Positions 31,478-42,455 of a DNA stretch of 64,000 nt are shown here, piece by piece; positions within the stretch are counted from its first letter, which is position 1, and every line of letters starts with the position of its first letter. Both the position numbers and the translations under genes were made by a program. Source of the DNA: Verrucomicrobiota bacterium (GTDB lineage Bacteria > Verrucomicrobiota > Verrucomicrobiia > Limisphaerales > SXTU01). Under the pieces are notes generated by a model. That model searched no databases. It saw only the letters and a list, made by a program, of their open reading frames with translations, and was not told where the DNA came from. The stretch is from positions 1 to 64,000 of the forward strand of contig VHDH01000007.1 in the NCBI GenBank assembly GCA_016871445.1, given 5' to 3'.

Positions 31478-32392
31478 ATGCCTGCGAATAACTTTATTTA
31501 CTTGAAGGACTCCACCGGCTCCCTCGCTGTCATCGCGCCGGAACTCGGTGGGTGGCTGCTGCGTTACGCGCGGCCCACGGCGAAGCACGGGCTGGTGGAC
31601 GCGCTGCATTTCAGCCAAGCGGTCGTGGACCGGTATCCGAGGGAGATGTGGGCGGGAAACCCGTTGCTGTTTCCGATGGTTAGCTTCAACCACCTGCCGG
31701 GCCGCGAGCATCACTACGCGTGGGGCGGGCGCGAGTTTCCGCTTGGGCAGCACGGCTTCGGGCGGCGCTCGGCGTGGCAGGTCGTGGCGCGCAGCGAGTT
31801 GGCGCTGACGATGGAGCTGACGGACAGCGAGACGACGCGTGCGGTATATCCGTTCGCGTTCGCGCACCGCGTGACCTACCGGCTGGACGGCGGGCGGCTG
31901 CACTTCGAGCAGACGGTGGAAAACCGCAGCGCGGAGCCCATGCCCTTTAGCACGGGGATTCATCCCTACTTTCAAGTCCCGCTCACCCCACGCGGCGAGC
32001 GGAACCGTTGCTTTGTGAAAATCCCTGCCTGCGAACGGCTCACACCGGATGCGCGATTCGTGCATTTCACGGTGGCGGCTCAACCGGCGTCCCAACTCAG
32101 CGTCGCGGACGATGTGGCGCACACGTTGTTCTTTGGCAGCTTTTCCAAGCCTGAACTCACGCTTGTTGACCCGAGTAGTGAACTAGAGATCGTCCTTAAC
32201 TGGGAGGGGGCATCGCAACACCGTTACTGTGCCATTTGGTCACGCACACCGGACGCGCCCTTCTACTGCCTCGAACCGTGGACCGCGCTGCCAAACTCCT
32301 TCACCCGCGCGCAGCCCGGCGAAGTGACTGTGCTCGCGCCGGGCCAAACCTTCCGCGCAGCAATGTGGATAGAGGTGCGCAGGCAGACTTGA
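31478..32392 (+). CDS. aldose 1-epimerase family protein
   Basis: GNPLLFPMVSFNHLPG; GQHGFGRRSAWQVV; FSTGIHPYFQVPL; CLEPWTALPNSF. Confidence 0.88.
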   Translation: MPANNFIYLKDSTGSLAVIAPELGGWLLRYARPTAKHGLVDALHFSQAVVDRYPREMWAGNPLLFPMVSFNHLPGREHHYAWGGREFPLGQHGFGRRSAWQVVARSELALTMELTDSETTRAVYPFAFAHRVTYRLDGGRLHFEQTVENRSAEPMPFSTGIHPYFQVPLTPRGERNRCFVKIPACERLTPDARFVHFTVAAQPASQLSVADDVAHTLFFGSFSKPELTLVDPSSELEIVLNWEGASQHRYCAIWSRTPDAPFYCLEPWTALPNSFTRAQPGEVTVLAPGQTFRAAMWIEVRRQT

Positions 32393-32420
32393 CGGGTTTA
32401 AGTCTAACCGAAAACGGGGC

Positions 32421-32449
32421 TTGACGATCACCCCGAGATTCCCTAGGTT
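32421..32449 (+). promoter_or_regulatory. candidate promoter for nusA transcript
   Basis: TTGACG - 17 nt - TAGGTT. Confidence 0.5.
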
Positions 32450-32488
32450 CAAAAGTGTAATACGAGTTGCTGGTTCGCCAGCGTGTGA

Positions 32489-32515
32489 AGTCGGAATTTT
32501 TTCCGGCTTTTTTTT
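32489..32515 (+). terminator. intrinsic terminator-like hairpin in nusA leader
   Basis: agtcggaa-tttt-ttccggct followed by an uninterrupted run of T. Confidence 0.7.
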
Positions 32516-32535
32516 GCCCCTAATGGGGCGCAGGC

Positions 32536-33819
32536 ATGGGTCAACTTATGAATGCTGATTTTCTAGCTATCTTAGACTTCTGGGAAAAAGAAAAGGGCAT
32601 CAGCAAGGAAATCCTGCTTGCTGCCGTGCAGGAATCCCTTATTTCCGCCGCCAAGAAGGCCGTTGGCCCAGCCCGCGAACTGCGCTGCTCAATTGACTCT
32701 AAGTCTGGTGATATTAAGGCTTTCGCTAAGCTTATCGTCGCCGAAAAAGTCATTTCCAGGCACGATCAGATTTCACTAGCTGAGGCCCGGAAGAAGAAGC
32801 CCGACGCACAGGTAGGCGAGGAGTTTGAAGTCGAGGTCACCCCTACCGGCTTCGGGCGTATCGCGGCCCAATATGCCAAGCAGGCATTACTCTCGCAGGT
32901 GCGCCGAGCGGAGAAAGCGCTCATCTTCGAGGAGTTCAAGGACCGCGTCGGCGATATCGTTAGCGGAACAGTGCGGCGCTTTGAGCGCTCGGACGTCATT
33001 ATGGATCTCGGGCGTTACGAGGCGCTCCTGCCCAACCGCGAGCGCGTACCGACCGAGGAGTATCAAATTGGCGAACGCATTCGCTGCTTCGTTAAAGCGG
33101 TCGAGAACGGTCCGCACGGCCCAGAGATCATCCTTAGCCGCGCCGCGCCGGAGTTCGTGCTGAAACTTTTTCGCCTCGAAGTCTCTGAAATCGCCAACGG
33201 CATGGTCGAGGTCAAGGGCGTCGCTCGCGAGCCGGGTTTCCGCACCAAACTCGCTGTCTATTCGCGCGACTCAAAGGTGGATCCCGTCGGCGCGTGCGTC
33301 GGTCTCCGCGGTCAACGCGTGAAGAACATTGTCCGCGAGTTGAACAACGAGAAAATGGACATCATTAAGTGGGATCCGAACATCAAGACCTACATTACCA
33401 ACGCGCTCGCGCCAGCCGTCCTCAAGACCATCTCCTTGGACGAGGCCAGCCACGCGATCAAGATCCTCGTGGATGAAAGCCAGCTCTCTCTCGCCATCGG
33501 CAAGCGCGGCCAGAATGCCCGCCTCGCTTCGCGGCTCACCGGCTGGGCCGTGAACATTGACGCCGAGGCCGTCAGCGCCGTCGGCATCGAGGACAAGGTT
33601 AAGCACGCCATCGAGATTTTCGCGGCCGTGCCGGGGGTAACCCGCGAGATGGCCGAGGCACTGGTCAACACAGGTTTCCACGCCCTCGAAGACGTAGTGA
33701 CGCAGGCTGAGGAAGCCGATTTAAGGGAAATTCCGCAGATTGGTGAGTCGGCTGGCGCGGTGCTGGCCGCCATTAAAGAAGCTGCCAAAAACAATCCGTT
33801 GGCCGGAGTGCTCGCGTAG
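32536..33819 (+). CDS. nusA: transcription termination/antitermination factor NusA
   Basis: S1 and KH domains: GDIVSGTVRRFERSDVIMDLGRYEALLPNRE; GACVGLRGQRVKNIVRELNNEKMDII; LSLAIGKRGQNARLAS. Confidence 0.97.
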   Translation: MGQLMNADFLAILDFWEKEKGISKEILLAAVQESLISAAKKAVGPARELRCSIDSKSGDIKAFAKLIVAEKVISRHDQISLAEARKKKPDAQVGEEFEVEVTPTGFGRIAAQYAKQALLSQVRRAEKALIFEEFKDRVGDIVSGTVRRFERSDVIMDLGRYEALLPNRERVPTEEYQIGERIRCFVKAVENGPHGPEIILSRAAPEFVLKLFRLEVSEIANGMVEVKGVAREPGFRTKLAVYSRDSKVDPVGACVGLRGQRVKNIVRELNNEKMDIIKWDPNIKTYITNALAPAVLKTISLDEASHAIKILVDESQLSLAIGKRGQNARLASRLTGWAVNIDAEAVSAVGIEDKVKHAIEIFAAVPGVTREMAEALVNTGFHALEDVVTQAEEADLREIPQIGESAGAVLAAIKEAAKNNPLAGVLA

Positions 33820-33872
33820 TTCGGTTTATTTGAGCGCGCCCGCGCGGTTCGCCGCCCGGGCGCGCAAGCATT

Positions 33873-36224
33873 ATGCCCGTCCGCATTTACGACATCGCAA
33901 AAAAGCTTGGGCTCGAGAGCAAACAGGTGCTCGCGGTCGCCAAAGAATTGGGCATCAAGGAGGCCAAGGTGCCGTCCAGTTCGCTGGACAAGATCACCGC
34001 TGAGTTCCTTGAGGCGAAGTTTGGGCCGCTCAAACCCGTCGAGCCTGCGCCGGTGGTCGAGGCCCCCGCCCCCATCGTTCTCATCAAAGCTCCCGAGCCA
34101 GAACCGCCGCCGCCCGCGCCGGAAGCTGCTCCGTCAGCCCCTGTTATAGCCGAGGCTCCCGCGCCGCCGCCGCCACCACCTGAGCCGCCCAAGCCTCAGA
34201 CCGGCGCATTGCTCGGTCGCATTGATATCTCCAAATTCGGCCCACGCCGTGAACCCGGGCGCGAGGAACGTCGTGACGACCGCCGAGGCCCCGCCAGTGC
34301 ACAGCCCAGCGTACGTTTGCCCGATGGCCGCTCCGCAGGTCGTCCCGGTCCAAGCCAGCTGCCGCGCGTAGCCGCAGCCCCCGCGCCCGTACCCAAACCT
34401 GCTGATCCACGCGCCGCGTTGCCCGCCGACGCGCAGATCATCACGATGAAGTCGCCCATCGTCGTTCGCGATCTCGCGGATCAGATGAAGCGCAAGCCCT
34501 TCCAGCTCATTGCCGATCTGATGCAGATGGGCATCTTCGCCAACGTCAACCAAGCGGTGGACGAGCCCATCGCCATCAAGCTCTGCGCCAAGCACGGCTT
34601 CAAGTTCGAGATTGAGAAGCGCGCCAAGGGCGAGGGCCAAGTTCACGCCCCGGTTAAAAAGGTTGAAGCTGAAGACGAGGACAAGCCTGACCAACTCAAA
34701 CTTCGACCGCCCGTCGTCACCATCATGGGCCACGTGGACCACGGTAAGACGTCGCTCCTCGACGTCATTCGCAAGGCTGACGTCGCTGCCGGTGAGGCTG
34801 GTGGCATCACACAGCACATCGGCGCATACACCATTGCCGTGCCGCATCCGGAGAAGAAGAGCGAACTGGCGCAGATCACTTTCCTCGACACGCCGGGCCA
34901 CGCGGCCTTCTCTGCCATGCGCGCGCGCGGTGCAAACGTCACGGACATCGTCGTGCTCGTCGTTGCCGCGAACGACGGCGTTATGCCCCAGACGCTCGAG
35001 GCGCTATCCCACGCACAGGCCGCCAAAGTCCCCATCCTTGTTGCGGTTAATAAGTGCGATCACCCGAATGCCAACCCGACCCGCGTCCGCCAGCAGCTTC
35101 AAGAAAAAGGTTTAACCCCGGACGAGTGGGGTGGCACGACACTGTTCGTGGATTGCTCAGCGCTCACCAAGCAGGGTATTGATAAGCTGCTCGAGATGGT
35201 CGTCTTCCAGGCCGACCTCCTCGAACTAAAGGCCAATCCCGACCGCAAGGCCAAAGGCAACGTCATCGAGTCCGGCCTTCAGGCTGGCGGCCCTACCGCC
35301 ACGGTGCTCGTGCGTAAGGGCACACTCAACCTCGGAGACATTATTCTTTGCGGCTCGCACTTCGGTCGCGTTCGCGCGCTCATCAACGAGGAGGGTGACC
35401 GTCTCAAGGAGGCCACGCCGTCCGTCGCCGTCCGCGTGTTGGGTCTCAACGGCGTGCCCGAGGCCGGTCAGGAGTTCATTATCGTCGAGAATGAGAAGAC
35501 GGCCCGCGACATTGCGGAAGAGCGCGCCCTAGCCGAGAAGGCTGCCGAGGCTGAGGCCCGCCAGCCGCGTGTTACCTTGGAGAATTTATTCGCGAAGATT
35601 GCCGAGAACCAGCAACTGGTGCTCAAGGTAGTCGTGAAAGCGGACACGCAAGGCTCCGTCGAGGCTATCGTCGAAGCGCTTAGGAAGATCGAGACCACCA
35701 AAGTTACCCTCGATATCGTTCACCACGCCGTCGGAACCGTCACCGAGTCGGATGTGGACTTAGCCGGCGCTTCCAAATGCGTCGTGCTTGGATTCCATAC
35801 ACGCATTGATTCTGGCGCAAACGAAAAGGCGAAACAGTACGGCATTCAGATCAAACTCTATGCCATCATTTACGAGCTGATTGATGAGGTGAAGGACGCG
35901 ATGGCCGGCTTGCTCCCGCCCATCCTTAAGGACGTGGTCGTTGGCAGCGCTGAGGTTCGTCAACTCTTCGAGCTGTCCAAGGGCGGGGTGGTCGCCGGCT
36001 GCGCTGTCACCATGGGCCGAATCGTTAAAGGCAAGGTCCGCGTCATGCGCAAAAAGAACCTGGTTTACGAAGGTGTGACCCTGTCGCTGCGCCGCTTTCA
36101 GGATGAGGTTAACGAGGTCCGCTCGGGTCTGGAATGCGGCATCCGCATCGACGGTTTCAACGAGTTTCAGACCGGTGACGCCATCGAGTGTTACACGCTC
36201 GAAAAGGTAAAGCAGACGCTCTAG
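33873..36224 (+). CDS. infB: translation initiation factor IF-2
   Basis: [63 protein letters not shown]. Confidence 0.98.
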   Translation: MPVRIYDIAKKLGLESKQVLAVAKELGIKEAKVPSSSLDKITAEFLEAKFGPLKPVEPAPVVEAPAPIVLIKAPEPEPPPPAPEAAPSAPVIAEAPAPPPPPPEPPKPQTGALLGRIDISKFGPRREPGREERRDDRRGPASAQPSVRLPDGRSAGRPGPSQLPRVAAAPAPVPKPADPRAALPADAQIITMKSPIVVRDLADQMKRKPFQLIADLMQMGIFANVNQAVDEPIAIKLCAKHGFKFEIEKRAKGEGQVHAPVKKVEAEDEDKPDQLKLRPPVVTIMGHVDHGKTSLLDVIRKADVAAGEAGGITQHIGAYTIAVPHPEKKSELAQITFLDTPGHAAFSAMRARGANVTDIVVLVVAANDGVMPQTLEALSHAQAAKVPILVAVNKCDHPNANPTRVRQQLQEKGLTPDEWGGTTLFVDCSALTKQGIDKLLEMVVFQADLLELKANPDRKAKGNVIESGLQAGGPTATVLVRKGTLNLGDIILCGSHFGRVRALINEEGDRLKEATPSVAVRVLGLNGVPEAGQEFIIVENEKTARDIAEERALAEKAAEAEARQPRVTLENLFAKIAENQQLVLKVVVKADTQGSVEAIVEALRKIETTKVTLDIVHHAVGTVTESDVDLAGASKCVVLGFHTRIDSGANEKAKQYGIQIKLYAIIYELIDEVKDAMAGLLPPILKDVVVGSAEVRQLFELSKGGVVAGCAVTMGRIVKGKVRVMRKKNLVYEGVTLSLRRFQDEVNEVRSGLECGIRIDGFNEFQTGDAIECYTLEKVKQTL

Positions 36225-36327
36225 TCTGACCGTGGGCAAAGAGCAATAGCAGGCTCACGATTAAGCAATTGCGCCTAACTATCCCTGTAAATCCAAACTT
36301 AAACTCTTACCTCACGCGCTCAACATC

Positions 36328-36684
36328 ATGAAAGTACGCCTAGAACGCGTCCGCGAGATGCTAAAGCGCACCTTAGGTGAGATTGTCCGGCGTGACTTTC
36401 CGCCTACCCCGGATACAGGCCTCATCACCATCAACGAAGTCGTTGTCTCTGCTGATTTAAAGGAGGCAAAGGTTTATGTCGGCGTCGTCGGCAAAGCCGA
36501 CGCCAAGAAACGTGCGATGAAAATGCTGGCCGAGCAGCGCAGCCAAGTGCAATACGAATTAGGTCGCGCCATTGTGTTACGCTGGACGCCTGTCATCTCT
36601 TTTCACATCGACGAAAGCGTAGAGCGCGGCAACCGAGTCCTATCCATCTTGGAAGAGTTGGAAAAGCAGGAGGCCCCGAAGTGA
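36328..36684 (+). CDS. rbfA: 30S ribosome-binding factor RbfA
   Basis: MKVRLERVREMLKRTLGEIVRRDF; TINEVVVSADLKEAKVYVGV; position after infB. Confidence 0.95.
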   Translation: MKVRLERVREMLKRTLGEIVRRDFPPTPDTGLITINEVVVSADLKEAKVYVGVVGKADAKKRAMKMLAEQRSQVQYELGRAIVLRWTPVISFHIDESVERGNRVLSILEELEKQEAPK

Positions 36685-36795
36685 GCTATAGGTTTTCAAG
36701 CAAACATCGTTTTTCCTCCCTCGCTGCCCCCGGGTTAGAGGGCTGGGGAGACGTGGCCGCCGCATTTTAGCCGCTAGCCTCCGCATCGCTTACAA

Positions 36796-37779
36796 GTGAC
36801 CGGTCACACTCACATCCTCGACGAAATTCTCGACTGCATCCGCCGCGCGAAATCTATCTGCGTCGTCGGCCACGTCCGGCCTGACGGCGATTGCATCGGC
36901 TCGCAGGTCGGCCTCGCCCTCGCGCTCCAAAACCAAGGCAAGGAAGTGACTGTCTGGAATCAGGACGCTGTCCCACAGAAGCTACGGTTCCTGGTCCCTG
37001 CCGATCTCGTGCAGCGGCCCAAGCTGGGCCACAAGTTCGACCTCGTTATCGCCACTGATTGTGCGAGCTTCGAGCGCCTCGGCACCGTTGGAAAAGCCAC
37101 CGAGGAACATTGCGACTTTGTTAACATTGATCATCACGAGAGCAACACCCGCTACGCTAAGCTAAACTGGGTTTCTGCCCGCGTGCCCGCGACAGGTGAG
37201 CTAATTTACGAGCTGATCAAGCACGCCGGCTGGCCGGTCACGCCAGCGATTGCCGACTGCCTCTACACCGCGATTTCCACCGACACCGGCAGCTTCGGTT
37301 ACCCCAGCACCACGCCCGGCACTTATCACGTCGCCGCCGAGCTTGTGCGCAAGGGCGCCAACTTAGCCCGCATCTGCAATGAGGTTTATCAGAGCTACCC
37401 GCTCTCTCGCGCTAAATTGTTGCGCCACGTCTTCAACAGTTTCCGCACCACGCATGACGACCAGATTGCGTGGTTTTGGCTGCGCCAACGCGACTATACC
37501 CGCACCGGTGCGGACACCAACGACAGCGAAGGTCTCATTGACCATATTCGTGACATCGAGCCTGTCGTCGTCGCCTGCGTCTTCGAGGAAATGGAACCTG
37601 AACTGACTCGCATCAGCCTGCGCTCCAAGAGCGACCGAGTAAATGTGAATCAAATCGCGGGCCTGTTCGGTGGTGGCGGCCACTCGGCGGCGGCTGGCGC
37701 GCGGATTGCCGGTAAGCCGCTTGCGATTCAGCGAAAAGTCATCGCCGCGATCAAGAAAGCCCTTAAAGCATCTAAGTAA
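36796..37779 (+). CDS. nrnA: DHH phosphoesterase, NrnA-like nanoRNase/pAp phosphatase (GTG start)
   Basis: CVVGHVRPDGDCIGSQVGL; VNIDHHESNTRYA; GGGGHSAAAGARI. Confidence 0.93.
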   Translation: MTGHTHILDEILDCIRRAKSICVVGHVRPDGDCIGSQVGLALALQNQGKEVTVWNQDAVPQKLRFLVPADLVQRPKLGHKFDLVIATDCASFERLGTVGKATEEHCDFVNIDHHESNTRYAKLNWVSARVPATGELIYELIKHAGWPVTPAIADCLYTAISTDTGSFGYPSTTPGTYHVAAELVRKGANLARICNEVYQSYPLSRAKLLRHVFNSFRTTHDDQIAWFWLRQRDYTRTGADTNDSEGLIDHIRDIEPVVVACVFEEMEPELTRISLRSKSDRVNVNQIAGLFGGGGHSAAAGARIAGKPLAIQRKVIAAIKKALKASK

Positions 37780-37808
37780 CCAGCCTTGCCCTAGCTCAGC
37801 GATTTCTC

Positions 37809-38519
37809 ATGCTCCAGTTTGATCCCCTTGACGGCGCCCTACTCGTGGACAAGCCCGTTGGCTGCACCTCGCACGACGTGGTGGACCGCATTCGCCGCAA
37901 GTTCGGCATCAAGAAGGTTGGCCATTGCGGCACGCTCGACCCTAACGCCACCGGCCTGCTAATCATTGTGCTCGGGCGGGGTACTAAGCTCTCCGAGAAA
38001 CTAATGTCAGATGACAAAGTTTATGAGGGCGACATTAAGTTCGGTGAGACGACTGATAGTTATGACGCCGACGGAGAAGTCACCGCTACCGCGCCCGTTC
38101 CGCCGCTTACGCTCGAACAGTTGAATGACGCCACCAGCACGTTTATCGGCGATCTTCAACAGATCCCGCCGATGGTCTCTGCTAAGAAGCAAGGCGGCGT
38201 GCCGCTCTACAAGCTCGCACGCAAGGGTGTGACTGTGGAGCGCGAGCCGCGCCTGGTGCACATCTACAACTTCCGCTGCACGGAGTATCATGAGCCGATC
38301 GGAAAGTTCCGCGTCGCTTGCACCAAGGGCACCTACGTTCGTTCGCTTGCGCATGACCTTGGCGTGAAGCTTGGCAGTGGTGCGCACCTCGCCACGCTCC
38401 GCCGCGTCACCTCTGGCAAGTGGGACGTGGCGGACGCACTTCCCCTTGATGCCATCCTCGCGTTGTCTTTAACGGAACTGGAGAAACGCGTAATTCCCTT
38501 CCTGCAACTTGCCCGTTGA
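37809..38519 (+). CDS. truB: tRNA pseudouridine(55) synthase TruB
   Basis: GALLVDKPVGCTSHDVVDRIRRKFGIKKVGHCGTLDPNATGLL. Confidence 0.97.
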   Translation: MLQFDPLDGALLVDKPVGCTSHDVVDRIRRKFGIKKVGHCGTLDPNATGLLIIVLGRGTKLSEKLMSDDKVYEGDIKFGETTDSYDADGEVTATAPVPPLTLEQLNDATSTFIGDLQQIPPMVSAKKQGGVPLYKLARKGVTVEREPRLVHIYNFRCTEYHEPIGKFRVACTKGTYVRSLAHDLGVKLGSGAHLATLRRVTSGKWDVADALPLDAILALSLTELEKRVIPFLQLAR

Positions 38520-39445
38520 TGCGCGTTCTAACCGCCGCCACCGAACTTGAACCCGGCCCACGCAAGGTCTGCGTGGCTATCGGCGTCTTCGATGGCGTGC
38601 ACCTCGGGCACCAGCAAGTCATTCGACAGTCGCTCGCCGACGCCCGCCAGCACGAGGGCGTGTCGGTTGTCATCACCTTCGATCGCCACCCGAATGCCGT
38701 CGTCGCTCCCGACCGGGTGCCGCCGTTGCTTTACTCGCTGCCTCAAAAAATCCGCGCCATCGCGACGCTGGGTGTCCCAAATACGCTCCTCCTTCACTTT
38801 GACCGCCTATTCAGCGAGCAGACTGGTGAGCAGTTCATCCGTAGCCTTGCGCATGAGTTCGGTCACCTGCACAGCGTTTGCGTCGGCGCGGAGTTCAGCT
38901 TCGGCCACCAGCGCAGCGGCAACGTAGCCTTGCTCAAGCAACTTGGCGCTGAACTCAATTTTGTCGTCCACGGCCTTGCTGCTGTCTCGCTTGATGGTGA
39001 CCCGGTCAGCAGTACGCGTATTCGCGAGGCCGTACGAACTGCCAATCTAAGTGCTGCCAGCCAGATGTTAGGTCGTGAGTACTCCATCGCTGGCAACGTG
39101 GTTCGCGGTGACCGGCTCGGACGCCAGCTCGGCTTCCCCACTGCGAACCTCGATGTGTCCGGCCTAGCGCTCCCACCCAACGGGGTTTATGCCGTGCACG
39201 TCCGCCGCCGCGGGCACACGCATCGCGGTGCTTTAAATCTCGGCGTCCGCCCCACGCTTGCCAACCCGACACCCTGTCTCCAATGCGAAGTTCACCTCCT
39301 CGACTTTGCGGAAGAAATTTACGGTGAGGAGCTGGAACTCACCTTCGTTACCAAGCTGCGCGACGAACAAAAGTTTCCCAATCTCGAGGCATTAAAAGCT
39401 CAAATCACTCGCGATCTCGCCGCCACGCGCCAAATTTTCGCATAA
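38516..39445 (+). CDS. ribF: bifunctional riboflavin kinase/FAD synthetase RibF
   Basis: VAIGVFDGVHLGHQQVI; SSTRIREAV; GRQLGFPTANLDV; overlaps truB stop. Confidence 0.96.
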   Translation: MMRVLTAATELEPGPRKVCVAIGVFDGVHLGHQQVIRQSLADARQHEGVSVVITFDRHPNAVVAPDRVPPLLYSLPQKIRAIATLGVPNTLLLHFDRLFSEQTGEQFIRSLAHEFGHLHSVCVGAEFSFGHQRSGNVALLKQLGAELNFVVHGLAAVSLDGDPVSSTRIREAVRTANLSAASQMLGREYSIAGNVVRGDRLGRQLGFPTANLDVSGLALPPNGVYAVHVRRRGHTHRGALNLGVRPTLANPTPCLQCEVHLLDFAEEIYGEELELTFVTKLRDEQKFPNLEALKAQITRDLAATRQIFA

Positions 39446-39578
39446 AAGGGGACGTGCAAATCTCTACCTGAGTGTTGGAGCGGAGTGCGGCGTTTTTCTT
39501 GTGCCCAATGTGAGCGGCTCAACACCGCTGTTGAATAATCCCTCTGCCGCGCCCATCTCCACTTCACTCTTTGCTCGC

Positions 39579-41114
39579 ATGAAACCACGCTCCCCTCAAC
39601 TTGGTCGGCGGCAGTTTCTCCAAGCCTCAGCCACTGCCGCCGCTCTGGTGGCCTGTGAGGCTCAGGCCCAACAAAAGTCCGGCCTAAGCCCTCGACGCAC
39701 GCTCATCGCCGAGGAAAATGCCAAGCCAGGTTCGCTCGACTGGCAACTCACCCGCGTGCGCCTCGACAAGACCGGCGGCACCCGCGCGCCCGCCATTGAG
39801 GGTTACTGCTCGCGCCAAAGCGTAAAAGCAGGAGAGACGCTCGATTTCATGGTCAGCACCAGCCCGAGCGCGCGGTTCATAGTGGAAATTTTCCGCACTG
39901 GTTACTACGGCGGACGCGGTGCGCGGTTGATGCAGACCGAAGGTCCGCTGCGCGGGACAAAACAGCCCGATCCGCCCGTTGGCGAGAATCGCCTCCGCGA
40001 ATGTAAGTGGCAGTCCTCCCTCTCCCTCAAGATTCCTGCGAACTGGGTTAGCGGCGTCTATCTTGCGCGCCTCACGACGGTGCCCGATCAAGCTGGGGAA
40101 CCTTACTGGCAGAGCTATTGCATTTTTATTGTCCGCGACGATCGCCCGGCGGACCTCCTTTTCCAATGCAGCGATAATACCTGGCAAGCTTACAACAAAT
40201 GGCCGGACAGCTACTCCCTCTATACCGACCCGCGCGGTGCGCACGCTGTGGGCACCGAAGTGAGCTTTGATCGGCCTTATGGCAAATATGGGCAGATTTA
40301 CGAGCACCCACTATCCATTGGCTCCGGCGAGTATTTGCTGTGGGAGTTTCCGCTGGCTTACTGGCTCGAGCAGCACGGCTACGATGTGACCTATTGCGCG
40401 AACTTGGATTGTCTCACGGCCGCGCAAATCACGCGCTGCAAAACCTTCCTCAGTGTCGGCCATGACGAGTATTGGGACGTGCGGCAATACGACGCGGTAA
40501 AAAGTGCCATCGCCTCCGGCACGCACGCGCTGTGGCTTTGCGGCAATTCCGTCTTCGGGCGGACTCCGTTTCTGCCAGCCTCTAACGGTCAAGCCAACCG
40601 CATCCTAAAACGCACCGGCATCTACGCCGGCCTGACGGACAAGGAAATCGAGGACGCCATCAGCGTCTTCACCAAGGACTGGCAGCGCGACTCTCGCAAC
40701 GAGGCGGATCTCATGGGCGCGCGTAGCATTGTCCCCTTCAACGGTGGCGGTGACTGGGTTTGCGCGAAGCCAGAGCACTGGATTTTTGAAGGGACCGGAA
40801 TGAAAAAGGGTGACTCCGTGCGCGGCCTCGTTGGCTGGGAACATCATGGCGCCCCGGCCAACCTCCCCGGCCTCGAGGTCGTCGCCGAGGGCACCGTCTG
40901 GCGCGGTGGCACCACGCCCGCGCGTTGGACGGCGACCATTTTCTCCGGTCCGAAGAACAACCTCATCTTCAATGCCGCAACCATTTGGTGGGCACAAGGG
41001 CTCAGCTCGCCGCCGGGCCACATCCTGCCGTGGAGCCATTGGAGCCGCCCGCACGGCCCGGACGAACGCGTGCAACGGATTACACAGAACCTGCTCAAGC
41101 GCTGCGGCGCGTGA
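39579..41114 (+). CDS. Tat-exported N,N-dimethylformamidase beta-subunit-like protein
   Basis: LGRRQFLQASATAAALVACEA signal; TYCANLDCLT...LSVGHDEYWDVRQYDAV; VGWEHHG. Confidence 0.8.
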   Translation: MKPRSPQLGRRQFLQASATAAALVACEAQAQQKSGLSPRRTLIAEENAKPGSLDWQLTRVRLDKTGGTRAPAIEGYCSRQSVKAGETLDFMVSTSPSARFIVEIFRTGYYGGRGARLMQTEGPLRGTKQPDPPVGENRLRECKWQSSLSLKIPANWVSGVYLARLTTVPDQAGEPYWQSYCIFIVRDDRPADLLFQCSDNTWQAYNKWPDSYSLYTDPRGAHAVGTEVSFDRPYGKYGQIYEHPLSIGSGEYLLWEFPLAYWLEQHGYDVTYCANLDCLTAAQITRCKTFLSVGHDEYWDVRQYDAVKSAIASGTHALWLCGNSVFGRTPFLPASNGQANRILKRTGIYAGLTDKEIEDAISVFTKDWQRDSRNEADLMGARSIVPFNGGGDWVCAKPEHWIFEGTGMKKGDSVRGLVGWEHHGAPANLPGLEVVAEGTVWRGGTTPARWTATIFSGPKNNLIFNAATIWWAQGLSSPPGHILPWSHWSRPHGPDERVQRITQNLLKRCGA

Positions 41115-41256
41115 GCCAAAACGTATTCAGTAATCCAAGTTAAGTTCTCAGCAGGGCAGTAACGTCGAGCATCCGTGGATCTTAAAAGCTGAATGTTTCT
41201 TGCGATCTCACGGCGTTGACTCGACTTTTTCCTTAGTTCGAAGCGAAACTCCCCGC

Positions 41257-42366
41257 ATGGCTATTCGCGCCCCACGTAAGCTGATCCGCCCGCTAATCCA
41301 GCGGTTACAAGCCTATGTGCCTGGCGAGCAGCCAAAGATTCCCGGCCTCATCAAGCTCAACACCAACGAAAACCCTTATCCACCTTCACCCAAAGTCCTC
41401 GCGGCGGTGCGGGCGGCCGTGGACGGACGACTCCGGCTCTACCCGAACCCGTCCGCCTCAGCGCTGCGCGAGCGGCTCGCGAAGCTTCACGGCTGCGCGC
41501 CCGAGAACCTTATCATCGGTAACGGTTCAGATGAGTTGCTGGCGCTGGCGACGCGTGCGTTTGTTGAGCCCGCGGCCAAGTTGAAGTCTCAGATCAGTGC
41601 GACGCAGATTCAGTTCTTCAGCCCGAGTTACTCGCTCTATCCCGTACTCGCAAAAATTGCCGGAGCACAGTGCAACGCCATTCCACTTAACGCTGATTTC
41701 ACCTTGCCTGCGCTGGCCTCGCTGCCGCAACGAGGCTGGAACTTTAAGGCCGCGCTTTCGTTCATCACCACGCCAAACGCTCCAAGCGGGTGCGGCTTCA
41801 GTGTGACAGAACTCGACGCGCTTTGCGCCAAGTCGCGCGGGGTCGTGGTGCTCGACGAGGCGTACGTAGAATTTGCCCGGGAGAACGCGCTTGCGCTCGC
41901 GCTGAAGTACCCACACGTCATCATCTCGCGGACGTTCTCAAAAGCTTATTCGTTGTGCTTCCAGCGCATTGGTTACTTCGTAGGGCACTCCACCCTCATC
42001 GCCGCACTCGACAAGGTGCGCGACAGTTACAACGTCAATGGCCTTGGCCAAGTGGCTGCCCTCGCAACGCTCGATGATCTACCTCATTACCAGCGTAATT
42101 TCCGCCGCATTGTCGCCACGCGTGAGCAAGTCACGCGCGAGTTGACCGGCCTTGGTTGGCGCGTGCTGCCGAGCCAAACAAACTTTATCCTCGCTCGTCC
42201 GCCGCGTTTTTCCGCCAAGAATTGGCTCGCGAAGCTGCGCGCTAAGCAGTTGCTCGTCCGCTGGTTCAAATATCCCAAGGTGCGTAACTATCTGCGCATC
42301 AGCATCGGATCCGAACCGGAGATGAAGCAATTTGTGAAGGCCGCGCGGCAAATTGGGGCCAAGTGA
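41257..42366 (+). CDS. hisC: histidinol-phosphate aminotransferase
   Basis: LIKLNTNENPYPPSPKV; GNGSDELLAL; ISRTFSKAYSLCFQRIGYFVGH PLP-lysine motif. Confidence 0.93.
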   Translation: MAIRAPRKLIRPLIQRLQAYVPGEQPKIPGLIKLNTNENPYPPSPKVLAAVRAAVDGRLRLYPNPSASALRERLAKLHGCAPENLIIGNGSDELLALATRAFVEPAAKLKSQISATQIQFFSPSYSLYPVLAKIAGAQCNAIPLNADFTLPALASLPQRGWNFKAALSFITTPNAPSGCGFSVTELDALCAKSRGVVVLDEAYVEFARENALALALKYPHVIISRTFSKAYSLCFQRIGYFVGHSTLIAALDKVRDSYNVNGLGQVAALATLDDLPHYQRNFRRIVATREQVTRELTGLGWRVLPSQTNFILARPPRFSAKNWLAKLRAKQLLVRWFKYPKVRNYLRISIGSEPEMKQFVKAARQIGAK

Positions 42367-42455
42367 TGACCAAGTGCCCGCGATAGGATTTTAGAAAAAT
42401 CGATGCCCCGCACTCTAACCAAGCCAGCCTGTGTGCTTGTTACTGTCAGTCGGGA

